From Acidobacteriota bacterium (lineage in GTDB: Bacteria > Acidobacteriota > Blastocatellia > RBC074), in NCBI GenBank assembly GCA_019639255.1, contig JAHBSF010000003.1, positions 1-64,000 on the forward strand: a stretch of DNA of 64,000 bases. The letters are read 5' to 3'. Below, piece after piece: positions 34,204 through 43,100 of the stretch (the first letter of the stretch is position 1; each line of letters starts with the position of its first letter). The position numbers and the translations under genes are program-made. The notes below the pieces were generated by a model that made no database searches, was not told the DNA's origin, and was given only the letters and a program-made list of their open reading frames with translations.

Positions 34204-34818
34204 ATGACAAAGGTTTACGTCGTTTTTTACAGCATGTACGGGCACGTCTATGAGATGGCCGAGGCCGTTACGGCGGGCGCAGGCGAAATCGAAGGAGTCG
34301 AGGCAAGCCTGTTTCAGGTGCCGGAGCTTGCTTCGGAAGAATCGCTTGCGCGCACGGGCGCGGACAAGGCGCGCGCCGTGTTTGCGCATATCCCGGTAAT
34401 CAATGCCGAACAATTGCCCGAAGCAGACGCCATCATCTTCGGGGCGCCGACGCGTTTTGGAAACATGTGCGCGCAGATGCGCAGCTTTCTCGACCGGACG
34501 GGCGCGCTCTGGGCTAAGGGGGCGCTGATCGGCAAGGTAGGAAGTTTCTTCACATCCTCCGCCACGCAGCACGGCGGGCAGGAAACCACGATCGTCACCT
34601 CGCACGTGACATTGCTGCACCACGGGATGGTGATAGTCGGTCTTCCCTACTCGGCGCAGGGCCAGACCCGAATCGATGAAATAACGGGCGGCTCGCCCTA
34701 CGGCGCATCCACCATCACGGGCGGCGACGGCAGCCGCCGGCCGAGCGAAAACGAACTGGAACTGGCGCGCTTTCAGGGACGCCACGTTGCTGCGATTGCA
34801 AAAAAACTCTCGGCTTGA
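34204..34818 (+). CDS. wrbA: NAD(P)H:quinone oxidoreductase, WrbA type IV
   Basis: A 204-residue flavodoxin-fold enzyme that reduces quinones by two electrons. The FMN phosphate loop is the N-terminal [14 protein letters not shown], and [18 protein letters not shown] and [14 protein letters not shown] are family-specific. GGAGGAGAGAG directly ahead of the ATG is a strong ribosome site. DoxX lies upstream. The stop is followed within a few bases by element P13, which separates it from the convergent regulator. Confidence 0.94.
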   Translation: MTKVYVVFYSMYGHVYEMAEAVTAGAGEIEGVEASLFQVPELASEESLARTGADKARAVFAHIPVINAEQLPEADAIIFGAPTRFGNMCAQMRSFLDRTGALWAKGALIGKVGSFFTSSATQHGGQETTIVTSHVTLLHHGMVIVGLPYSAQGQTRIDEITGGSPYGASTITGGDGSRRPSENELELARFQGRHVAAIAKKLSA

Positions 34819-34821
34819 GCT

Positions 34822-34932
34822 GAAAGAGAAACCGCGGAACACACGAAATGAAACCGAAATCACGGAAAGGAACATGCAATTCAGTTTCTTTCCGTGATTT
34901 TCGTTTCATTTCGTCTGTTCCGTCATCTCTCT
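34822..34932. repeat. Palindromic 3'-end element P13 between convergent genes
   Basis: AAAGAGAAACCGCGGAACAC pairs with TTCGTCTGTTCCGTCATCTC, and the inner arms (ATCACGGAAAG and CTTTCCGTGAT) match. It lies between wrbA and the regulator, whose last nine codons are in the right arm. Confidence 0.9.
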
Positions 34933-36660
34933 CCCATCCGTCAAACCCACGCGTGCAATCAGACGCTTGAACTGCGGCTCGTAGCGCAACCCGTCCCAAT
35001 AAGGATCCACTTTGAGAAAAAACAATCGGCCCGAGCGTTCCTCGAATGCCCGATCCAGCCATTCGAAAGACTCGTCGCGTTCGCCGAGGCCCGCGTGTAT
35101 CGTCGCAATATCGTAAGGCGATACATAGCGGCGCAGGGCCATCTCCCGCAATGAATCGAGAATATTTCGGGCCTCGCCGTCACGGCCCGCAACGGCGCAG
35201 GCCCGCCCGAGCGCTGCAACCATCAGCGGGCTGTGGCCTGATAGCGCAACGGCGTGCCGCAGTTCCTCGATCGCTTCGTCGTATCGCCCCTGCTGCCTGT
35301 AGGCGCGACCGAGAGACCAGTGTCCGAGGGCGAAGTGCGGATCGAGTTCGAGCGTGCGCTCGAGCTGTTCTATCGCCTGATCGTACTGGCGTGCGAAATA
35401 AAGCGCGAGCGCAAGGTTGAGATTATTGATAAGCGAGAGGGGGTCCAGTGCGAGCGCCGCCTGCACTTCTTCGAGCGCTTCGTCGAATCGGCCCACTGCC
35501 GACAGATAATCCGAATACCATATGCGCGCCAACGCATAATCCGGATTAAGCGCCAGCGCCTGTTTGAATTCCCGCTCGGCTCCCGCCCAGTCCCAGTCGT
35601 AGCAGGCGCGCATATAGGCAAGCAATGATCGGGCCTCTACAAGCGAGGGATCCAGCGCGAGCGCGTAATGCGCCGCAGCCTGCGCCTTGGGAAACACCTC
35701 GCGCGGCGGGTGGGCGCGATAAACTCCAAGCAGGAAGTGTGCGTCGGCCAGACCGCTGTAAGCAAGCGCAAAATCCGCGTCGATTGCGATCGCCTGCTCG
35801 AAAAAGCCTATGGCCTTGAGCAGTCCGTCTTCAGCGCGTCTTTCGCAAAAGTAGCGTCCCTTGAGATACGCCTGATATGCAGAGATGTTTTCCGTACTCC
35901 GCCGCGTCATCCGGCGGTGCTCTTCGCCGCTCAGCTTGATTCTCAGGGCGCGCGTCACCTGCTCGGAGATCGAATCCTCCACCTCAAGCAGATTGGTGAA
36001 CTGCTCATCGAAGCGTTCGGCCCAAAGCGGAGCGCCGTCGGCGACGCCTATAAGTTGGACCGTGACGCGTATTCGATCGCCGGCGCGCTCTATAGTTCCA
36101 TCGAGCAGCGAGTCGACGCCCAGTTCGCGGCCGATGATTATCAGATCGTCCTGCCGGTCGATGTACTTCAGCATCAGGCTCGTGGGGCGCACGGTAATCT
36201 GTTGTATTCCGCTCAGACGCGTTATAAGGGCGTTGGCCACCCCGAGCCTGAGGTACTCCTCGCTTCCGGCGCCGAGCGAACTGAAGGGCAATACCCCGAG
36301 CGAACGTATACCCAGTCCTGCATCTCGCTGCTCGATCTCGCGAACTGTTGCGGCAAAGCGATATCCGCGCCGCGGTATGGTTTCGATGTAGGATTCGCCG
36401 TCGGGCCGCGCCCCCAAAGCCTTGCGAAGCGCATACACGCTTTGCGTAAGATTGCTCTCTTCGACTATCGATTCGGGCCATACGCGGTCGAGCAGATCAT
36501 CCTTGCTGAGCACCTGCCCGCAGTTCCTGACCAGCACCAGCAGCATTTCGAAGACCTTGGGCGCAAGCGGAACCACACGCCCGCGCTGCAATAGAACCCT
36601 CGCGCGCGGGTCCAGTTGAAATGAATCGAACTCGTAACGCAATTTGTCCTGACCGCTCAT
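34906..36660 (-). CDS. Winged-helix (OmpR/CadC-type) regulator with TolB-N-like and TPR domains
   Basis: A 584-residue regulator. Residues 5-105 form a transcriptional-regulator C-terminal-type winged helix: FELDPRARVLL-like start, then VFEMLLVLV, LSKDDLLDRVWPES, VEESNLTQSVYALRKALG and IETIPRRGYRF. Residues about 115-250 resemble the LGVLPF-type domain often found after it, with LDGTIERAGDRIRVTVQL. Residues about 265-560 hold TPR units (ALDPLSLINNLNLALALYFARQYDQAIE). No receiver domain and no membrane helix is evident. Three perfect 11-bp direct repeats lie directly upstream of the ATG and recur before TonB receptor 2, suggesting autoregulation and control of that receptor. The tail GREMTEQTK is encoded by element P13. 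Confidence 0.9.
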   Translation of the reverse strand: MSGQDKLRYEFDSFQLDPRARVLLQRGRVVPLAPKVFEMLLVLVRNCGQVLSKDDLLDRVWPESIVEESNLTQSVYALRKALGARPDGESYIETIPRRGYRFAATVREIEQRDAGLGIRSLGVLPFSSLGAGSEEYLRLGVANALITRLSGIQQITVRPTSLMLKYIDRQDDLIIIGRELGVDSLLDGTIERAGDRIRVTVQLIGVADGAPLWAERFDEQFTNLLEVEDSISEQVTRALRIKLSGEEHRRMTRRSTENISAYQAYLKGRYFCERRAEDGLLKAIGFFEQAIAIDADFALAYSGLADAHFLLGVYRAHPPREVFPKAQAAAHYALALDPSLVEARSLLAYMRACYDWDWAGAEREFKQALALNPDYALARIWYSDYLSAVGRFDEALEEVQAALALDPLSLINNLNLALALYFARQYDQAIEQLERTLELDPHFALGHWSLGRAYRQQGRYDEAIEELRHAVALSGHSPLMVAALGRACAVAGRDGEARNILDSLREMALRRYVSPYDIATIHAGLGERDESFEWLDRAFEERSGRLFFLKVDPYWDGLRYEPQFKRLIARVGLTDGREMTEQTK

Positions 36661-36667
36661 AATATCC

Positions 36668-36711
36668 TTGAGAAGTCATTGAGAAGTCGTTGAGAAGTCG
36701 CTCAGGACTCC
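36668..36711 (-). promoter_or_regulatory. 11-bp direct-repeat operator (TTGAGAAGTCG x3) at the regulator gene
   Basis: TTGAGAAGTCA (36668), TTGAGAAGTCG (36679), TTGAGAAGTCG (36690) and the weaker CTCAGGACTCC (36701) are spaced exactly 11 bp, 8-51 bp before the regulator's start. It also lies upstream of the divergent aminotransferase. The same array occurs at 40029-40072. Confidence 0.7.
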
Positions 36712-36817
36712 GGGGTGAGACCCCGGGTATCATATGCAGCGCACGGCGTTGGTGTGTCAAGCTTATAACGGCAGATACAGAACCATCAGGACATCCGGGT
36801 TCCGAATGATGGAGAAA

Positions 36818-38170
36818 ATGCGGACGGATATGGCAAATTCACCGGCTTTTGATTCGAAAACCCATCCACATCTCAACCCCCGCCTCGCAGGGGCCCAAAC
36901 GTCTGCTACGCTTGCACTCAATGAGCGCAGCATTCAACTGATGGCCGAAGGACGCCGCATTTTCCGCTTCGGCTTCGGCCAGTCTCCCTTCCCCATACCG
37001 GCAAGAGTTGTAGAAGCGCTGCGGGCAAACGCCGCTGAACGCAACTATCTTCCTACCGCGGGACTCGGGGAGTTGCGCCGGGCGATTGCCGATTTTCATC
37101 AGACCCGATCCCATCCTCAGACAACGATTGACGCCGAAGATATCGTAGTAGGGCCGGGATCGAAGGAACTGATCTTTCTGACGCAACTCGCATTCGGCGG
37201 CGAACTCCTGCTGCCGTCGCCGAGCTGGGTATCGTACCGGCCGCAGGCGCGGCTGCTCGGATTGCGCGCTCACTGGATAGAGACCCGCAGCGATCGGGGC
37301 TGGCGGCTTCAGGCCGAGGATCTCGACCGCTATATCGACCGCAATCCGGGTGCGGGACGCCTGCTGATCATCAATTATCCGAATAACCCAACGGGCGTTT
37401 CAGAAACGGCCGACGGCCTTGCTGCGCTTGCTTCAGTCGCCCGTAAACACGGACTCGTTGTTCTATCCGACGAAATTTATGCAGAGATGCACCACACCGG
37501 AAACCACATATCGCTTGCTCGCTTTTTACCCGAATCGACAATCGTCAGCAGCGGACTAAGCAAGTGGTGCGGCGCGGGCGGGTGGCGGCTCGGCGCGCTT
37601 GTCTTTCCGCCTCAACTGCGGCGGCTGCGCGAAGCCGTCATCAGCGCAGCAAGCGAAACCTACTCCGCAGCAAGCGCTCCGGTTCAATACGCTGCTCTGT
37701 GCGCGTATGCGGCAGGCCCCGAAATCGAACGATACCTGAACGACGCGCGAAGAATTCTGCGCGCCGCCGGCAGATCGGTCTGTGCGCGCTTGCGCGAAGC
37801 CGGTGTAGAAGTAGCGGCGCCGGAGGGCGGGTTCTATATGTTTCCGGATTTTTCGCAGCACAGAGAAAGATTCGAGGCGCGAGGAATCAGGACCGGAAGG
37901 GAATTGTGCGCAAGGCTGCTCGAAGAAACCGGCGTGGCGCTGCTGCCCGGAGAGGATTTCGGCCGGCCCGCCAATGAACTGACGGCGCGTCTGGCGTTTG
38001 TAGATTTCGACGGCGCAAGCGCGCTGAAAGCCGCATCGGAAATAGCCCCTCAAAATGAATTGGGTACGGATTTTCTTTCGCTTTATTGCGCAAATGTAGT
38101 TGAAGGCGCAGAGACGATCGCCGCCTGGATCGAAGCGAATCCGGAAAATGCCCCGGAGGTAAGCCGGTGA
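36818..38170 (+). CDS. Class I/II pyridoxal-phosphate aminotransferase
   Basis: A 450-residue fold-type I aminotransferase (as started here). Motifs are GPGSKELIF for cofactor phosphate, NYPNNPTGV, VLSDEIYAEM, and the Schiff-base lysine in SGLSKWCGAGGWRLG. It resembles the aspartate/aromatic-type branch, but the SKWCGAGG context and long N-terminal extension make the substrate uncertain. The frame is open from an ATG at 36734; Met at 36818 has a short-spaced GGAG and is used here, while 36830 is also possible. The TGA stop overlaps a GTG of the next frame (GTGA), but that frame starts inside a repeat. Confidence 0.85.
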   Translation: MRTDMANSPAFDSKTHPHLNPRLAGAQTSATLALNERSIQLMAEGRRIFRFGFGQSPFPIPARVVEALRANAAERNYLPTAGLGELRRAIADFHQTRSHPQTTIDAEDIVVGPGSKELIFLTQLAFGGELLLPSPSWVSYRPQARLLGLRAHWIETRSDRGWRLQAEDLDRYIDRNPGAGRLLIINYPNNPTGVSETADGLAALASVARKHGLVVLSDEIYAEMHHTGNHISLARFLPESTIVSSGLSKWCGAGGWRLGALVFPPQLRRLREAVISAASETYSAASAPVQYAALCAYAAGPEIERYLNDARRILRAAGRSVCARLREAGVEVAAPEGGFYMFPDFSQHRERFEARGIRTGRELCARLLEETGVALLPGEDFGRPANELTARLAFVDFDGASALKAASEIAPQNELGTDFLSLYCANVVEGAETIAAWIEANPENAPEVSR

Positions 38171-40032
38171 AATACGCGCTAAATCAGACCACGAAACATT
38201 GGGACACATCACTGGGTACGCACGCGCCCTCGCGTGCTTTCACTCGCCGCCGAACGCACGCGAGGGCGCGTGCGTACCCAGTTGCAGACTCCGTTGTGTG
38301 TACCATTTCGCTGTGGTTTGATTTAGCACTGCTGCTGATCATTCCCATTTCCGTTCACGGCCTTCTCATTTCATTTACTGCTTCGGGCGTATCCAGGGCA
38401 CAGGCTCTGAAACCGGCGCAACCCCTCCCGCAATTTGCGCAAAGCCGGGAGGGGATGGCCGCCACGGGCGCTCCGGAATCCACCGCTGCCGCGATTCGCA
38501 TCCTCGATGCGGGCGGCAATGCAATCGACGCCGCAATCGCGGCCTATTTCGCCATTGCTGTAGTTGATCCGGCAAATACGAGCATTGCCGGGCGCGCCCA
38601 GATACTCCTGCACTCTATCGACGGGCGAACCATTGCAATAGATGGGGCGACCGAAGCCCCGTCGGGCGTCAGACCGCTATCGGGTGCAGATGACGATCGA
38701 CAGGGATTTCGGGTTGTTCCCGTTCCGGGAGCATTGGCGGCAACAGCCGAAATGAGCAGGCTTTATGGACGCCTGAAGTGGCCGGAACTCCTGGCTCCGG
38801 CCATAGAGCTGGCCGAGAAGGGCTTTGCGGTTACCCCGCGCCTTGCCGCTACGTGGGAGCGAACGCGCGATGCTCTGGCAAACGATCCGGGTGCGGCGCG
38901 ACACTTTCTCAAACCCGACGGCACGGCGTGGAAAGAAGGCGAAATCTTTCGTCAGCCGCAACTGGCAGCGACTTTGCGCCGCATCGCAGTTCGCGGCGCG
39001 GCGGAAATCTATCGCGGCTCGATTGCGAAAACGATCGTGCGGGATATGAGCGCCGCCGGAGGCTACGTGCAGCTTTCGGATCTGCACGCCTATCGCACGC
39101 AACCCGCGCCCGTCATATGGGTTGACTACAGAGGCCATCGCATCGCTACTGCGGGCGGGCGCGCGTGGGGCAATACGCTGGCTCAGATGCTCAACATCCT
39201 CTCGCACTTCGATCAGAGCGGTGCGGAACCGACCGCTGAACAGGCAGAGGTAATGGCGCGCGTCATTGCGCAGGCGCTCGCCGACCGGCCGCAGCAGTTG
39301 GGCACGCTGCGGCCGAAGCCGGACGGGGCGCCGCTGTCGCGAATTTCCTCGCCGGAATTCGCCGCCGAACGCGCCGAGATGATAAAACGCGCCATGCAGC
39401 AGAATAACTCGCCGCCCGGCTCGCACCAGAACGATGGTGATACAACCCACCTGTCCGTGATGGACCGCGAAGGCAACGCCGTTGCATTTACCACATCCAT
39501 AGGGCCGTCGTTCGGCTCCCGCGCGGCATCAGCAGAACTCGGCTTTCTGTATGCGCATAGTTACAACATGCGCTCCTCGCCCACGCCGAGGCAGCGAGAT
39601 CATACCGAGATGACGCCGACGATAGTGTTCAAAAACAACCGCGCAGCGCTTGCCGTCGGAGCTGCGGGCAGCGAGCGCATCCCCGTGGGAATAGTGCAGG
39701 TAATAAGCAACATCATCGACCGTGGAATGCCCCTTGAACGCGCGATTTCAGCTCCTCGTATTCATTGCACAAACCTGCTGCTGCGCGTACACGACTGGAT
39801 GCCCGCAGAAACGGTCGATGCACTGGCGGCGCGCGGATTTACTGTTGAACGGCGACAGAGAGATGCAGCGCAGCACCTCGGGCTTGTACAGGCCGTACAG
39901 TACGATCCGGCCGAAGGGGTCTATTACGGCGCTGCCGATCCGTCGGGAGACGGGCGCGCCGGATCTCCGCAAAACACGATGCGCAACCCGCAGAAACAGC
40001 CGGAACGCACAAGACGCGGCTCCGGTCGTTGA
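38167..40032 (+). CDS. Gamma-glutamyltransferase-like Ntn hydrolase
   Basis: A frame of 621 residues. Residues 1-53 are encoded by a family-2 repeat, and a hydrophobic signal-like segment (LALLLIIPISVHGLL) follows, so the true start is uncertain; GTG at 38296 is an alternative. From about residue 90 it matches gamma-glutamyltransferases: GMAATGAPESTAAAIRILDAGGNAIDAAIA, and the autocatalytic Thr in GDTTHLSVMD. Two hallmarks differ: the Arg that binds the glutamyl carboxylate (D-x-R-E-x-A-P) reads IDGATEAP, and the oxyanion Ser-Ser before MTPTIV reads HTE. It may act on another substrate. The 11-bp repeats of TonB receptor 2 overlap its 3' end. Confidence 0.82.
   Translation: MKYALNQTTKHWDTSLGTHAPSRAFTRRRTHARARAYPVADSVVCTISLWFDLALLLIIPISVHGLLISFTASGVSRAQALKPAQPLPQFAQSREGMAATGAPESTAAAIRILDAGGNAIDAAIAAYFAIAVVDPANTSIAGRAQILLHSIDGRTIAIDGATEAPSGVRPLSGADDDRQGFRVVPVPGALAATAEMSRLYGRLKWPELLAPAIELAEKGFAVTPRLAATWERTRDALANDPGAARHFLKPDGTAWKEGEIFRQPQLAATLRRIAVRGAAEIYRGSIAKTIVRDMSAAGGYVQLSDLHAYRTQPAPVIWVDYRGHRIATAGGRAWGNTLAQMLNILSHFDQSGAEPTAEQAEVMARVIAQALADRPQQLGTLRPKPDGAPLSRISSPEFAAERAEMIKRAMQQNNSPPGSHQNDGDTTHLSVMDREGNAVAFTTSIGPSFGSRAASAELGFLYAHSYNMRSSPTPRQRDHTEMTPTIVFKNNRAALAVGAAGSERIPVGIVQVISNIIDRGMPLERAISAPRIHCTNLLLRVHDWMPAETVDALAARGFTVERRQRDAAQHLGLVQAVQYDPAEGVYYGAADPSGDGRAGSPQNTMRNPQKQPERTRRGSGR
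38181..38328 (+). repeat. Family-2 repeat, copy A (MITE-like), fused to the next gene
   Basis: It runs from TAAATCAGACCACGAAACAT to CGCTGTGGTTTGATTTA, with imperfect terminal inverted repeats and an internal GC-rich inverted pair. It matches 29405-29552 on the opposite strand. The sequence is open in the frame of the downstream gamma-glutamyltransferase and supplies its first 50 or so codons. Confidence 0.88.
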
Positions 40033-40072
40033 GAAGTCGTTGAGAAGTCGTTGAGAACTTCATTAGGACTTC
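40029..40072 (+). promoter_or_regulatory. 11-bp direct-repeat operator (TTGAGAAGTCG) before TonB receptor 2
   Basis: TTGAGAAGTCG (40029), TTGAGAAGTCG (40040), TTGAGAACTTC (40051) and ATTAGGACTTC (40062) follow an exact 11-bp step. The units are identical to those upstream of the winged-helix regulator. The array overlaps the stop codon of the gamma-glutamyltransferase gene. Confidence 0.7.
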
Positions 40073-40155
40073 ATCGGCGCGTCGCGAATAAGATACGCGC
40101 GCTCGCACCTACGCATCCACACGGCGTCGGACACAGGAATATAGGGAGGCAAAGT

Positions 40156-43100
40156 ATGAAACGGTTGCCGGCAATCGTGCTGATAGCATATTTGTTTATC
40201 ATCGCCGTTCCATCGATTGTCCGGGGACAATCGGCGAGTTCAGGCGCCATTGTCGGGACGATCACCGAGGCGACGGGCGGCGTAATCGTCAATGCCCAGG
40301 TAGAACTTCTCGGACTCGGCACCAATATTTCAAATCGCGCCGTAAGCAATGAAAGCGGGCAGTACTCGTTTCCCAACCTGCCTCCCGGCGATTACCGCAT
40401 TACCGTCGCCGTTGCGGGATTCCGAAAGACGACGCTTGAATTGAAGGTTGTTGTGGGCCGATCCGCGCTCGGAGATCTGGTGCTCGAAGTGGGAGAACTG
40501 GGGCAAACCGTAGAGGTCAAGTCCGGAGCGCGGGCCGAGTTGCAAACCATAGATTCCTCGATAGGCGATACTCTCGGCGGGCGCGAAATACTGCGGCTTC
40601 CGACCTCGCAGCGAAATGCGCTGGAACTGGCTCACCTCCAGGTAGCGACGCTTCCGGCCACGGGCACAAGCGGGCAGTATTACGGGCGCGGCGGCGCGGT
40701 GGGCGGCATCCGCGGGGATCAGAACAGCATTGTGCTCGACGGCATAGACGCAACAGAGCGGTTCACTTCCGCGTCGCGCGGCATGTCGAGTCTGGATCTT
40801 CCCGTAGATGCGATCGAGGAGTTTCGCAGCACGACCGCTAATCCCAACGCCATAACAGGAGCTACATCGAGCGGCGGAGCCTTTACCTTCGCCACCCGGC
40901 GCGGTACCAACGAAATCCACGGCGCAGTTTACGGCTATCACCAGAACGACAATCTCAACGCCAACTCATGGACGCGGAACCGGCAGGGTCAGGCCAATCC
41001 CGAACTGAAAGACAACCGATACGGCTTTCGCGTGGGCGGCCCCATCATCCGCGACCGTACGTTTCTTTTCGGCTTTTTTGAAGGCAGGCGTTTTCCGCGC
41101 AGCGCCGATGCAGTGCGTCTTGTCCCGACCCAGGAATTCAGCCAGGGAATACTCCGCTTCCGGGACGGAGCCAACAACATAGTCAGCTACAACCTGGCGA
41201 CTTCGCAACTCTGCGGCCCGGCGCGTACGCTCGCCTGCGATCCGCGCGGTATAGGCATCAGTCCCCTGATACGCGATTACCTGCGTCTGTACCCTGCGGG
41301 CAACGATCCCACGCTTGGAGACGAATTAAACATAGTCGGATTGCGCGCGCCCGTAGATGCATCGAGCACGGCCGAAACCGCGATTGCGAGGCTGGATCAC
41401 AACTTTTCGGACAACTGGCGTTTTGCAGGATCATTTATTTATCAACGGCAGAGATCGACTACATCGGGTCAGCTTGAGATCGACCGAAATGTAACGGGCG
41501 GTGCGGGTTTGCTTCCGCTCGAAGGATCTCCGCGCGATCCGCGCCACGTTACGATGTCGCTGACGGGGCAGATTACCGCGACTTTCAGCAACGAACTGCG
41601 GGTGGGCTGGAACAGGCAGGATTTCGGCACCACAGCAGCGTTGCCGCGCGTGCAGCTTGCTGCGGCCGGTGTGCCGCTCGATCTCGGAGCAACGCTCCTG
41701 GACGATCCGGGCGATCCGCCGGCCAATCGCGCGCGGCCCCAAACCACCCGACAGCGCCACTACACCATAATCGACAACGCAACCTGGGTAAACGGCAATC
41801 ACATCGTACAGTTCGGCTTCAGCACGGAGCGGCGAAATTTCTTCAACTCGCGTCCCGACAGATTGCCGCTGAGCACTTCACCCATTGCAAACATCCGCAC
41901 CGGAGGGTTCGTCATCATCCCGGCCGCTCAGCGCCCCCCGACCTGCTCCGGAACCTCGCAGACCAACTGCCTGCGCTCGGGCGATGTAGCCCGGTGGAAT
42001 ACGCTGTACGGCACACTCCTCGGCATATGGGACAACACACAGATGCTAGTAATTCGCGACGGGTCGGGCCGGCCTACAGGCGAGCTTTTCGCAAGCAACG
42101 ATTCGTTGTCCTGGCATACCGAACTGCGCGGCATGGATACCTGGCGCGTCAACCGTTCGCTGACGATCAACTACGGCGCAAACATACTTATAGAAACGCC
42201 GTGGGCGGATAGAAACGACCGCGAATATTTCATTACGGATGCAACGAGCGGAGCATTGATAAATCCGCGAGAAGTACTGGCGCGCAAGGCCGAAGCCGCC
42301 GAGCGCGGAGCCGTATTCAACCCGCAGATAGCCTATACGCCGCGCGAACGTCTCGGCCGCGGCATGTACGACCGCGTATTTGAAATCGGGCCGCGCGCAG
42401 GCGCATCGTGGAATCCGTCATTTTCAGACGGCGTGTTGGGACGGCTGTTCGGCGACAGAAAATCCGTTCTGCGCGGAGGCTACAGCCTGTTGTTCGACCG
42501 CGTACTCGCAACAGTCACCATAACGAGCCAGATTTCCAGCAACGAAATTCTGAACAGTTCGGCGAGCATCATCTCGCCGACGTGCGAGCGACAGGGCACG
42601 CCGGGGCCGGGTTGTGTACCCGCTTCATCCCCGTTCCGCATCGGTGTGGACGGATTACCCTCAGTGCCTCAGCCGGCGGCAACAGTACCCATACCATTCA
42701 TTCCACAAAGCAGGACTGCAAACCAGGCATTCGGCGTAACGGCGGCCCGCGCAATAGATCCGAACTTCGCCGTAGGTCGCGTCCACGGAGTCAATCTTAC
42801 GCTGCAGCGCGAACTGCCCGGCGATATAGTGATGGAAATGGGCTGGATCGGACGCTACGGACGACGCTTGCCCGCAACGTTCAATATCAATGCAGTGCCG
42901 GTAAATCTGCGCGATCCGAGCGGGGCTTCCAGCCAGACCTTCGCTCAGGCTTTTGACGCAGTTGCTGCTGAACTGCGGCGCGGCGTAGTCCCCGCGCAGG
43001 TGGCGCCGCAACCATGGTTTGAAAATCTTTTCGGGGCGAATCAGACGCGTGCAATCGCCGCGGCCGCCGCAAGCAATTTCATAGCCGGTCAGGTCGGCGC

